Positions 23,383 to 31,526 of a stretch of 36,044 bases of DNA are shown here, in pieces (the stretch's first letter is position 1; every line of letters begins with the position of its first letter). This stretch comes from an uncultured Fidelibacterota bacterium. Its GTDB lineage: Bacteria > Fidelibacterota > Fidelibacteria > Fidelibacterales > Fidelibacteraceae. Below the pieces are notes generated by a model that saw only the letters and a program-made list of their open reading frames with translations, made no database searches and was not told the origin of the DNA. The translations under genes and the position numbers were made by a program. The DNA is taken from the NCBI GenBank assembly GCA_937862595.1, contig CALMFL010000310.1, positions 1 through 36,044 on the forward strand. The letters run 5' to 3'.

Positions 23383-24143
23383 AATATCTCTTCCTTTTCC
23401 TCTCGGCCATGATCTTCATTGCCGCCTGCGGCCGCGTTGTCTTTTCGGCAGATCCCTGCGTTGCGCGTGTCAATTTCCACGTTCTTCGTCTTTCCGCTAT
23501 CCGTTCGTCCCTCGGTCCGGACGCCACTGCCGAAGAACAAAAGCGCTTCGCCGAACAGTGGGCCGACCAGAAGGTCCTTTACCTGAATGCAAAAAAACAT
23601 TTTCGTCTCGATTCCGGAATGCGGGAACAGCTCCGCAGCTATAAGGAGGACTTGCTGATCGCACGTTACAACGACGCGTTTGTGCGTCAGAAAATATTCA
23701 TTAGTGAAAATGACGTGCTGAACTATTATCAGAAACACCGCGGTGAATTCACGGCGGACCGGCGCGCCGTTTTTGCGCAGGTGTATACCTGCGCTGATCC
23801 TGAAACCGCACATGATATTTTGAATGCCTTAAAAAAAGAAAGCCGCGGCGCGGTTCAGCCGGATTTGCGGCTGTTGCGGGAAGGGGAATGTGTTGAAAAC
23901 ATCGACGTGGCGCTCTTCGCCAAAAACAACCCTTCTCTCGTCGGACCCATCCATTCCGGGGGTATCTATTATGTTATCTCTGTGCTTGAACGCTATGAGC
24001 GCAATTCAACGTTTCGCGTGGAACATGTTCGAGAGGATATCATACAAAGGCTGCACATTGAGGAATACATAAAAACCTCGCAACAAAAATTAAAAGACCT
24101 AAAGGAACGCTTTAATGTCAAAATTTTCGAAATTCCTGCTTAG
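23367..24143 (+). CDS. SurA/PpiD-like lipoprotein foldase, probable ATT start
   Basis: About 258 residues if initiated at ATT 23367. That start gives the lipoprotein signal (M)IHKIKYLFLFLSAMIFIAAC with lipobox IAAC and C21. Starting at the first ATG (23409) leaves only MIFIAAC, too short to export. A helical chaperone-like region (about 45-125, with EEQKRFAEQWADQKVLYLNAK) is followed by a degenerate parvulin-like region (about 138-225: RRAVFAQVYTC, then LVGPIHSGGIYYVISVLER) that lacks several conserved motifs. It may be a chaperone rather than an active isomerase. It overlaps the gene before by 16 bases and the SurA-like gene after by 29, so the three are probably one translational unit. A sequencing error removing a normal start cannot be excluded. 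Confidence 0.75.
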   Translation: MIHKIKYLFLFLSAMIFIAACGRVVFSADPCVARVNFHVLRLSAIRSSLGPDATAEEQKRFAEQWADQKVLYLNAKKHFRLDSGMREQLRSYKEDLLIARYNDAFVRQKIFISENDVLNYYQKHRGEFTADRRAVFAQVYTCADPETAHDILNALKKESRGAVQPDLRLLREGECVENIDVALFAKNNPSLVGPIHSGGIYYVISVLERYERNSTFRVEHVREDIIQRLHIEEYIKTSQQKLKDLKERFNVKIFEIPA

Positions 24144-25401
24144 CGCAGCCTTGCTGACGCTTGCTACACTGCTTCCCGCACAGCAGATGATCGACGGAAT
24201 TGCCGCGATCGTGGGTGAAGATATTATCCTGTATTCCGAAATGAACCAGTATGCCTTTGAGATCGCACAGCAGAACGGGCTGGACATACTCAAGAACGAG
24301 CGGGCGTTCGCGGAAATCCAGAAGCAGGCTTTGCGTTCCATTATTGACTCAAAGATCCTGCTGCTTCAGGCGGAAGCCGATTCGATCGAGATCAACGAGC
24401 GTAACGTCCAGGCGACGCTGGAACAGCAGATCCTGCAGTATGTGCAAATGGCCGGCTCGGAAGAGACCCTTGAAATGTATTTTGACATGCCGATGAAAAA
24501 GATCCGGGAATTGCTGTATGAGCGCATTAAAAGCTCCATGATATCCCAGCAGCTTCAAAGCGAGAAATTCGCCAAAATTAAAATATCCCGCCCCGAAGTG
24601 GTCGATTTTTTTGAGTCACACCGTGATTCGCTGCCCGACCTTCCCGAGCGAATTGATGTGGACCATATTCTCATAACCGAAAAGCCCTCGCCCGAATCGC
24701 GGAAGAAAACCCTGGACGTGCTTTTTCAGATACGGGACGATATTGTTTCCGGCAAGATCGCGTTTGAAGATGCCGCCCGCGAATATTCTCAGGATCCCGG
24801 TTCCGCCGAAGAGGGCGGAGATCTTGGATTTGTATCCAAAGGAACCTTTGTTCCTGAGTTTGAAAAGACCGCCTTCGGCTTGAGCGCCGGGGAAATATCC
24901 GAGCCGGTGGAAACACAATTCGGTTTTCATCTTATCCAACTGTTGGAAAAGCGCGGGGAGCTCATTCACACCCGACATATTCTGATCCCCATCACCACCT
25001 CCGAAGCAGACAATCAATATGTTATAAACATGTTATCCACAATTCGCGACAGCCTCCTTTCCGGGGGTGATTTTACGGTATTTGCCCGCAAATACAGCGA
25101 GGATCCGGACGTTTCGGCCAACGGCGGGCATCTGGGTGTGTTTGCGCTTGACAATCTTCAGATCCCGGAATTCGGCGACGTTGCAAAAACACTTATGCCC
25201 GGAGAAATTTCCGAGCCTTTTCTTTCTCCCTATGGATTTCATATCTTGAAATTAAACAAGTATTTACCTTCGGAAAAAATAACCCTTAAAAGCCATTATC
25301 CCACTCTTGAAAATATGGCGCTTAATCAAAAACAATCCGCTTTTTGGGATTCCTGGATGGATAAACTTTACGGAACATACTATGTGGAGATCAAATTCTG
25401 A
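24115..25401 (+). CDS. surA: SurA-like periplasmic chaperone with two parvulin domains
   Basis: A 428-residue periplasmic protein. The signal peptide is about residues 1-22 (SAALLTLATLLPA, then QQMIDG), with no lipobox. The N-terminal SurA_N-like region begins MIDGIAAIVGEDIILYSEM. Two full parvulin domains follow: about 179-278 (DVDHILITEK to GFHLIQLLEKR) and about 283-385 (IHTRHILIPI to GFHILKLNKY). This is the SurA architecture, which chaperones outer-membrane beta-barrels to the BAM complex. AAGGAA precedes the ATG at 24115. Third in the foldase cluster. The gene carries a perfect DnaA box at 25033-25041 and ends 60 bases before the oriC-like cluster. Confidence 0.9.
   Translation: MSKFSKFLLSAALLTLATLLPAQQMIDGIAAIVGEDIILYSEMNQYAFEIAQQNGLDILKNERAFAEIQKQALRSIIDSKILLLQAEADSIEINERNVQATLEQQILQYVQMAGSEETLEMYFDMPMKKIRELLYERIKSSMISQQLQSEKFAKIKISRPEVVDFFESHRDSLPDLPERIDVDHILITEKPSPESRKKTLDVLFQIRDDIVSGKIAFEDAAREYSQDPGSAEEGGDLGFVSKGTFVPEFEKTAFGLSAGEISEPVETQFGFHLIQLLEKRGELIHTRHILIPITTSEADNQYVINMLSTIRDSLLSGGDFTVFARKYSEDPDVSANGGHLGVFALDNLQIPEFGDVAKTLMPGEISEPFLSPYGFHILKLNKYLPSEKITLKSHYPTLENMALNQKQSAFWDSWMDKLYGTYYVEIKF
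25033..25041 (+). other. perfect DnaA box inside the SurA-like gene
   Basis: TTATCCACA, in the same orientation as the main cluster 430 bases downstream. It uses a TTA leucine codon, uncommon in these genes, which hints at selection for the DNA sequence. Confidence 0.5.
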
Positions 25402-25636
25402 ATAATGAACAATGTTTACGCCTTACCGCGTGCGCTGTTGTTTCTCCGTTCTTTCGTTATGTTATCCACATTTTCCACAATGTTTTCCACTTTATAAAAC
25501 AATCACAAATTACTTGTTTTAAGGGGGATTCGTGAGTTGTTCACGAAATTCACATGATTAAGAATTTTATTATGTGTTTTAAAGAAAAAGATATTAAATT
25601 AGTTACCGTAAATATTATTATTCTCAGAGGTGATAA
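25402..25636. other. candidate chromosomal replication origin (oriC) upstream of dnaN
   Basis: This 235-base gene-free region holds the tandem DnaA boxes (25462-25491) followed by a very AT-rich stretch, with about 12 G/C in the 70 bases 25556-25625. That is the usual layout of a DnaA-binding array next to a DNA-unwinding element. It lies immediately upstream of dnaN, 7 kb from two parS sites. The ATTATTATT near 25614 reads as TAA/AAT triplets on the other strand, loosely like a DnaA-trio, but this is weak. It must also hold the dnaN promoter. dnaA is not adjacent. Confidence 0.68.
25462..25491 (+). other. tandem DnaA-box cluster
   Basis: Three boxes in one orientation: TTATCCACA (25462-25470, perfect), TTTTCCACA (25471-25479, one mismatch) and TTTTCCACT (25483-25491, two mismatches). 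The first two abut and the third follows three bases later. Confidence 0.75.
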
Positions 25637-26749
25637 ATGAAGTTTACCGTTTCAAAAGAAAAATTTTTTCATGTGTTGCAAAAGGTCTCCAACGTAACGC
25701 CGATACGTTCGACTTTACCCATACTCAGTTGCATTCTTTTTACCGTAAAAGATAACATTCTAAAAATGCGGTCTACCGATCTTGAGATCACCATGACGGC
25801 AAGCTGTCAGGTGAAAATGGAAGAAGAGGGGGCGATTGCCATTCCAAGCAAGATCATCAAGGAAATCACCGGCGAACTTCCCGATACCGACTTGTATTTT
25901 CATATTGAAGACGAACAGGTCATCATTACAACCGGCGTGGGCGGGGAATATAAGATCATGGGTTATCCCGCCATGGAATTTCCGACAGAACCGGTGGTTG
26001 ACGACAGTAAAATGGTTACCCTGCAGGCAGATAAATTTAAACGCATCGTTGATAAAACCGGTTTTGCCGTAAGCCGGGATGAAATGAAGGTTGCGCTGAA
26101 CGGTGTTCTTTTTCAATTTCTAAGCGCAGAATTACGTGCGGTTTCAACCGACGGACACCGCCTGGTGAAATATACCTTGAAAGAATTTCAGGGAGCCGAG
26201 GATATTAAAGACATTATTGTCCCCCCGAAATTTTTGAATTTATGCGTCGCCAGCATGCGAAACGTGGATTTTGTGACCCTGCGCATCGGAGCCAACCATG
26301 TCATGCTGGAGCTTGAGGACACCACGATCTATTCGCGCATTATCGAAGAAAGATTTCCGGACTATGAAAGCGTTATTCCGGCCGAGAACGACAAAAAGAT
26401 CCGTGTGAACATTGACGATCTGATGTCCGTCGTTAAGCGCGTCGGTATTTTCGCAAGCAAGAACACCCGGCAGATATCCTTGTCTTTTTCACAGAACAGC
26501 GCACTGATCAAAGCGGAAGACATTGAAACCGCTTCGACCGCAAAAGAAAGCATCGAGCTGGAATATCAGGGAGATAATTTTGTCATCGGATACAATTCGG
26601 ATTACCTTCGTGAAATGATCCGGCATATCGACGGCGACCGGGTGGAGATACATCTGAAAAATGCGTTGATGGCCGGACTTTTCTTCCCGACGGAACAGCT
26701 TCCCGATGAAGAAATCCTCTTCCTGCTGATGCCGATCCGCCTGATATAA
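25637..26749 (+). CDS. dnaN: DNA polymerase III beta subunit (sliding clamp)
   Basis: A 370-residue sliding clamp, which encircles DNA and tethers the replicative polymerase. The three clamp-fold domains fit the length. Visible family features are KVSNVTPIRSTLPILSCILF at the N-terminus, STDGHRLVKY in the middle domain, VSIDDLMSVVKRVGIFAS-like helix sequence, and the terminal MPIRLI, equivalent to the MPMRL end of most clamps. AGAGGTGAT precedes the ATG. It follows the oriC-like region and leads a dnaN-lipoprotein-recF-cdsA series. Confidence 0.97.
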   Translation: MKFTVSKEKFFHVLQKVSNVTPIRSTLPILSCILFTVKDNILKMRSTDLEITMTASCQVKMEEEGAIAIPSKIIKEITGELPDTDLYFHIEDEQVIITTGVGGEYKIMGYPAMEFPTEPVVDDSKMVTLQADKFKRIVDKTGFAVSRDEMKVALNGVLFQFLSAELRAVSTDGHRLVKYTLKEFQGAEDIKDIIVPPKFLNLCVASMRNVDFVTLRIGANHVMLELEDTTIYSRIIEERFPDYESVIPAENDKKIRVNIDDLMSVVKRVGIFASKNTRQISLSFSQNSALIKAEDIETASTAKESIELEYQGDNFVIGYNSDYLREMIRHIDGDRVEIHLKNALMAGLFFPTEQLPDEEILFLLMPIRLI

Positions 26750-26774
26750 TTCATAAAAAACATTAGGGGTTGAA

Positions 26775-27458
26775 ATGAAACGTATCCTCATTGTGCTGAT
26801 ATTTGGACTTTTATTTTTCTCCTGCTCCTCGTTCGTGTATTATCCCAACGGTGCGAACGCGCCGCTTCTGACGGAGAAAGACGAAATGCAGCTTGCCCTG
26901 GGGATTAAGGGTTTTGGCGGCGATATCCGGTCGGCATACGCCCTCACAAACCATTTTGGGGTTCAGGCGAATTTGAACCTGTTGAATATTGCCAATACCG
27001 AACTCGGAACCGAATACCGGAACGGGAATTACTATGCGGAAGCGGCGGCCGGGTTTTTTACCCCGGTTCTGCCTTTTCTGGTGATCGAGGCGTATGCGGG
27101 CGGCGGCCTCGGGAGAACGTTCTCTCATAATCTGGATAACGGCTCAATGCGCACCACCGATTATGGAAAAATATATCTGCAGCAGGACATCGGACTCCGT
27201 ACGCGTTTTGTAGATTTCGGAATTGCCGTCCGGGAAGCCTTTGTTCACGCCTATATGACCAAACGAGACGGCGTTGATCAAAATGTGGACGAAATGGATA
27301 TTTTTATTGAACCTATCCTGTTCCTGTCGGTCGGTCCGGAAAAATTCAAGATCAACGCGCAGGCGGGCATTTCCGACGGCATGCTCTCCTGGATCAACAG
27401 CTACGCCCCGTTTATCTTTTCGCTGGGCGTCGAATCCAGGTTTTCGCTAAAAAAATAA
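26775..27458 (+). CDS. lipoprotein with beta-rich, outer-membrane-type sequence; function unknown
   Basis: A 227-residue protein. The signal is MKRILIVLIFGLLFFSC with lipobox FFSC and C17. The mature part alternates polar and hydrophobic residues with many aromatic and glycine positions (YYAEAAAGFF, VIEAYAGGGLGRTF, YLQQDIGLRTRFVDFGIAVREAF). It ends in GVESRFSLKK, which suggests an eight- to ten-strand beta structure like outer-membrane proteins of the FCB group. I do not recognise the family. It lies 25 bases after dnaN with AGGGG before the ATG, so it is probably co-transcribed with dnaN. No link to replication is implied by its sequence. Confidence 0.75.
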   Translation: MKRILIVLIFGLLFFSCSSFVYYPNGANAPLLTEKDEMQLALGIKGFGGDIRSAYALTNHFGVQANLNLLNIANTELGTEYRNGNYYAEAAAGFFTPVLPFLVIEAYAGGGLGRTFSHNLDNGSMRTTDYGKIYLQQDIGLRTRFVDFGIAVREAFVHAYMTKRDGVDQNVDEMDIFIEPILFLSVGPEKFKINAQAGISDGMLSWINSYAPFIFSLGVESRFSLKK

Positions 27459-27572
27459 TCACGCCGGGTTAATATTTCCGCACCCCTCCCCGTTTCCGCA
27501 GTTGGTTTTCTTTAAATTAACGCGTATTTTTATTGCCGGGAATTCTTATAATCGCATAACGGGCAAACAGGC

Positions 27573-28670
27573 ATGCTCAAAAATTTGACCGTTAAAAACT
27601 TCCGGGTTTTTAAGGAAATATCGGTAGCGTTTTCACCGGGGATCAATATTATTCTGGGAAAAAACGGCGTGGGCAAAACCTCTATCCTGGAGGCGGTCTA
27701 TTTTATTTGTTTCACCAAGTCATTCAAGGCACAGCAAGATGTCGACATGGTCAGGATCGGGGAGTCGCACTTTCAGATCCGAACGGAGTGGGAGGAAAGC
27801 CGGGTAAAGGAAGCTCAGGGAAATTTTCTCAAACAAAAAGGCAAACGCTTCATTTTTGATCGTGAGACCATGACCCGCATGGCCGACATTATCGGCATTT
27901 TCCCGTTGGTATTCCAGTCCCCCGAGGATTACCGCGTAACCGCGGGGCCCGGTATCGAACGGCGCATGTATTTCGATCGCTTCATATCCCAGATATCACG
28001 GCCCTACCTGCAGGACCTGATGCTTTACCGCCGTCTGGTGAAGAGCCGGAATGCGCACTTGAAAGAACTGGGCGAAAAGAAACAGTATCGCTATACCCGC
28101 CAGCTTGAGGCCTATGACGTTCAATTATCGCCGCCCATGTTCCGGATCGTTGCGATGCGCGAAGGGTATGCGGAGCTGTTCAACCGCCACCTCGGGGAGC
28201 TTTACGCCGGGGCGTTTTCCGACGGGACCCAGGCGCACATCGCCTACAAGCCGTCGATCGCGGCAAAAACAGAGGAAGAGTTCAGCGCCGCACACCTCGG
28301 GCAGACGCGGGAAAACATCGAAAAAGAGATCGTTTTACGCCGGACGCTTTGGGGACCGAACTACGATAAATACATCTTTTACCGGAACAGCACCCCGCTC
28401 ATCCATTACGCCTCCCAGGGGGAACACAAATTATGGATGACCCTTCTCAAGCTTGCGGAGGGAGAGATCATTTCCGAGATCCGGCAGGAAGAGCCGGTCT
28501 ATCTTTTTGACGACCTTTTCGCCGAACTCGACGTAAACAACAGCCGGCGCATTATCGAGCGGGTGATGCACAAAAAACAGGTTCTGATAACCACCACCGA
28601 CCTGAACGACCTGCGCCGTCACGGGATGGACGCGGAGGGCGGAAAACTGAACATTATAGAGATCTCGTAA
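27573..28670 (+). CDS. recF: DNA replication/repair protein RecF
   Basis: A 365-residue RecF, an SMC-like ATPase that with RecO and RecR loads RecA at gaps. Walker A is GKNGVGKTS (about 29-37). The ABC signature is YASQGEHK. Walker B is PVYLFDDLFAELD, followed by QVLITTTDL. The N-terminus, LKNLTVKNFRVFKEISVAFSPGIN, is typical. In many bacteria recF follows dnaN directly; here one lipoprotein gene intervenes. A TATAAT at 27547-27552 could serve a separate promoter, but no matching -35 is clear. The ribosome binding site is weak. Confidence 0.96.
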   Translation: MLKNLTVKNFRVFKEISVAFSPGINIILGKNGVGKTSILEAVYFICFTKSFKAQQDVDMVRIGESHFQIRTEWEESRVKEAQGNFLKQKGKRFIFDRETMTRMADIIGIFPLVFQSPEDYRVTAGPGIERRMYFDRFISQISRPYLQDLMLYRRLVKSRNAHLKELGEKKQYRYTRQLEAYDVQLSPPMFRIVAMREGYAELFNRHLGELYAGAFSDGTQAHIAYKPSIAAKTEEEFSAAHLGQTRENIEKEIVLRRTLWGPNYDKYIFYRNSTPLIHYASQGEHKLWMTLLKLAEGEIISEIRQEEPVYLFDDLFAELDVNNSRRIIERVMHKKQVLITTTDLNDLRRHGMDAEGGKLNIIEIS

Positions 28671-28735
28671 AATCCGGAAATAAAAACATTTATTAATCCT
28701 GCGAAAAACGCTATATTTTCAACCTGGGAAAGCAC

Positions 28736-29563
28736 ATGGAAAAAACACATAAGCAACGACTGGTCATTGGATTCATTGGGGCGCCGATCATCCTGGCGGC
28801 CGCGTGGTTCGGCGGACTATGGTTTTTGGGACTCTTTTGCCTGATCGCGGGCTTTTCCGTTTATGAACTGCTGAAAATGGTGCACTACCCGCCGCGCGTT
28901 TTGATGATACTGGCCCTGGTCGTCACGCCGATGTGCCTTTATGCAATGTATCGCGAGCGGCTGGATATCGTATTGCTGATCCTTCTGTTTGCCGCGATCT
29001 TCACCAATATCAGCCTGCTGTTCTATAAAAAGACCGAGTACCTGAAAATGTCATTCGTAGGACCCGGATCGGTCATCTATCCCGGTTTGTGCCTGGGCAC
29101 CATGATCCTTATCCGGAATGCCGTTGTTCCAGGACCCTATGCCGATATTCTCGGAAGGAACATCACCCTTGCCGTGATCGCGGGAGTTTTTTCAACCGAT
29201 ATCGCAGCGTTCTATTTCGGAAGGATGTTCGGTAAACATCCCCTGTTTCTTTCCGTCAGCCCCAAAAAGACCATCGAAGGGGCAATAAGCGGGATGGCGG
29301 CGTGCAGTCTGTTGATGCTGATTCTCTGGCGGATCGATTTCATACCCCTGTTCGGCCTGTTTGACTATCTGGCGATCGCGATCTGCGCCGGGATATTCGG
29401 ACAAATGGGCGACCTGGTGGAATCGAAAATGAAACGGGAGATCGGCATAAAGGATTCATCCAACATTCTGCTCGAACACGGCGGGTTCCTTGACCGCTTT
29501 GATTCCCTTTCAGTCGTGGCGCCGCTGTATTGGATCTATGTGTATTTAAAATTTTTCGTTTAG
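28736..29563 (+). CDS. cdsA: phosphatidate cytidylyltransferase
   Basis: A 275-residue integral membrane enzyme with about seven to eight hydrophobic segments. It makes CDP-diacylglycerol from phosphatidate and CTP for phospholipid synthesis. The C-terminal signature is present: KREIGIKDSSNILLEHGG, then FLDRFDSL, with the metal-binding aspartates. STDIAAFYFGRMFGKHPL and SPKKTIEGAISG are further family motifs. It starts 65 bases after recF, with GGGAAAG before the ATG, and may be part of the dnaN-recF transcript. The usual uppS or dxr neighbours are absent. Confidence 0.95.
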   Translation: MEKTHKQRLVIGFIGAPIILAAAWFGGLWFLGLFCLIAGFSVYELLKMVHYPPRVLMILALVVTPMCLYAMYRERLDIVLLILLFAAIFTNISLLFYKKTEYLKMSFVGPGSVIYPGLCLGTMILIRNAVVPGPYADILGRNITLAVIAGVFSTDIAAFYFGRMFGKHPLFLSVSPKKTIEGAISGMAACSLLMLILWRIDFIPLFGLFDYLAIAICAGIFGQMGDLVESKMKREIGIKDSSNILLEHGGFLDRFDSLSVVAPLYWIYVYLKFFV

Positions 29564-29671
29564 GGTGGTTTTTTCTGGAAAAAACCCTACATTACACACT
29601 TGATTTGAAATTTGTTGGAAACCAGCACTTACAATCAGTTATCGCCTGATAAATGTTAAAATGAGGATTTT

Positions 29672-31489
29672 ATGAAACCGGAAGCAATCAGATCCATTCT
29701 TGCAACGGATTGCGGGAGCACGACAACGAAGGCCATCCTGATCGAAAAACAGGGTGACGAATATCGCCTGGTTGTCCGGGGAGAAGCGCCCACGACCGTT
29801 GAGGCTCCTTTTGAGGATGTTACAAAAGGGGTGTTGAATGCAGCAAAAGAAGTGGAAGAATTATGCGGTCGCCAGATATTGGACAACGACAGGATCATTA
29901 CCCCGCAAAAGGGAGATAAGGGCGTCGACATTTATATCTCGACCAGCTCGGCCGGAGGCGGTCTGCAGATGGTCGTATCGGGTATCGTCAAGGCGATGAG
30001 CGCGGAATCCGCAGAACGCGCAGCCCTGGGCGCCGGAGCCATCGTGATGGACGTTCTGGCCTCCAACGACGGCCGCCTGCCGCACGAAAAGATCCAGCGG
30101 ATCCGCCACCTGAGGCCGGATATGATCCTGCTTTCCGGCGGGACCGATTCGGGGAATATCAAGGGCGTCGTGGAAATGTCGGAATTGCTGAAAGCCGCCA
30201 ACCCCAAACCCCGGCTCGGGATCAACTATAAACTGCCGGTGATCTATGCGGGCAACCAGAAGGCAAACGGCGAAATCGAGAAAAACCTCGGCGAAGATAC
30301 CGACCTGAGCATTGTTCCGAACCTTCGCCCCGTCCTGGAAAGGGAAAATCTCGGACCGGCGCGCGACAAGATCCACGACCTGTTCATGGAACATGTCATG
30401 GCGCAGGCGCCGGGATACAAAAAACTGATGGCCATGACCGACGCGCCCATTATGCCCACGCCGGGCGCGGTGGGCGAGATCATGCAGGTGATCGCCAAAA
30501 AGGAAGGGATCACCGTGGTCGGCGTCGATATCGGAGGCGCGACCACCGACGTATTTTCCGTTTTTAAAGACCTTGAAAAAGGGGAACCCGTTTTCAACCG
30601 GACCGTAAGCGCCAACCTCGGAATGAGCTATTCCATCTCCAACGTGCTGGCCTCCGCAACCCTGCCCAATATTTTGCGCTGGGTGCCCTTCGAAATTGAC
30701 GAGGTAGACCTGCGGAACCGCATCGGCAATAAAATGATACGCCCCACCACCATCCCGCAATCCCTTGAAGAGCTGAAGATCGAACAGGCCATTTCGCGCG
30801 AAGCCCTGCGCCTTTCGTTCATCCAGCATAAAGCCTTTGCCGTGGGGCTGAAGGGCGTACAGAAAGAACGTACCATCTCCGACGCGTTTGACCAGTCCTC
30901 CTCGGGAGAAACCCTGGTCAACATGATGGACCTTGATATCCTGGTCGGTTCCGGGGGTGTTTTGTCACACGCCCCGCGCCGCCACCAGTCCGCACGCATG
31001 ATGATCGACGCCTTCCTGCCGGAGGGAATCACTCAGATCGCCGTGGATTCCATTTTTATGATGCCCCAGCTGGGCGTGCTGTCAAGCGTGCATGAAAAAG
31101 CGGCCACCGAAGTATTCAACAAGGATTGCCTGCTTCGCCTTGGAACCTGTATTGCGCCCGTCGGACCGATCAAGCCCGGGAAAGAATATGTCCATGTGAA
31201 ATTTACCCTTCCCGACGGAACGCAGGTCGACAAGTCGTATGTTCTGGGAGAAATGGAGCTGTTCGAAGCGCCCTATGAGGCGATCGAAGCCGAGATCACC
31301 CCTGCGCGCGGCATTGATGCCGGAGCAGGACCGGGACAGACGGTAAAAACGATGATTTACGGCGGACTGGTGGGCATTATCATCGACGCCCGCGGGCGGC
31401 GCCCCTTCGTCCTGCCGGAGAATCCCGGGGAACGGGTGAAGAAACTCCAGGAATGGAGTCTGGCTGTCAAAGAATTTGAGAATGCTTAA
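29672..31489 (+). CDS. GlmL/MutL-family ASKHA protein
   Basis: A 605-residue cytosolic protein of the actin/sugar-kinase/Hsp70 ATPase fold. The phosphate-1 loop TDCGSTTTKAIL is at residues 12-23, and the second is GVDIGGATTDVFSV near 287. STSSAGGGLQMVV and LLSGGTDSGN are diagnostic of the GlmL/MutL family. GlmL is encoded with the adenosylcobalamin-dependent glutamate mutase subunits and is thought to be its reactivating partner. Here no mutase or cobalamin gene is in view, and the protein is longer than classical GlmL (about 460). It may therefore serve another, undescribed partner. GAGG precedes the ATG. It is followed 37 bases later by the hammerhead protein, with which it probably forms an operon. 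Confidence 0.85.
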   Translation: MKPEAIRSILATDCGSTTTKAILIEKQGDEYRLVVRGEAPTTVEAPFEDVTKGVLNAAKEVEELCGRQILDNDRIITPQKGDKGVDIYISTSSAGGGLQMVVSGIVKAMSAESAERAALGAGAIVMDVLASNDGRLPHEKIQRIRHLRPDMILLSGGTDSGNIKGVVEMSELLKAANPKPRLGINYKLPVIYAGNQKANGEIEKNLGEDTDLSIVPNLRPVLERENLGPARDKIHDLFMEHVMAQAPGYKKLMAMTDAPIMPTPGAVGEIMQVIAKKEGITVVGVDIGGATTDVFSVFKDLEKGEPVFNRTVSANLGMSYSISNVLASATLPNILRWVPFEIDEVDLRNRIGNKMIRPTTIPQSLEELKIEQAISREALRLSFIQHKAFAVGLKGVQKERTISDAFDQSSSGETLVNMMDLDILVGSGGVLSHAPRRHQSARMMIDAFLPEGITQIAVDSIFMMPQLGVLSSVHEKAATEVFNKDCLLRLGTCIAPVGPIKPGKEYVHVKFTLPDGTQVDKSYVLGEMELFEAPYEAIEAEITPARGIDAGAGPGQTVKTMIYGGLVGIIIDARGRRPFVLPENPGERVKKLQEWSLAVKEFENA

Positions 31490-31526
31490 TTGAGGCTCGG
31501 CTTCAAGGAATTAAAAAGGAGAATAT

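Noticed and set aside
24010..24025. parS-like sequence CGTTTCGCGTGGAACA
   Set aside because: Three mismatches to the consensus and located in coding DNA; not palindromic enough to call.
29567..29586. GGTTTTTT-CTGG-AAAAAACC hairpin after cdsA as a terminator
   Set aside because: The T-run is inside the stem and no T-tract follows it, so it does not look like a functional rho-independent terminator.
29564..29671. Cobalamin riboswitch upstream of the GlmL-like gene
   Set aside because: The leader is only 108 bases and lacks any B12-box-like sequence that I can see.
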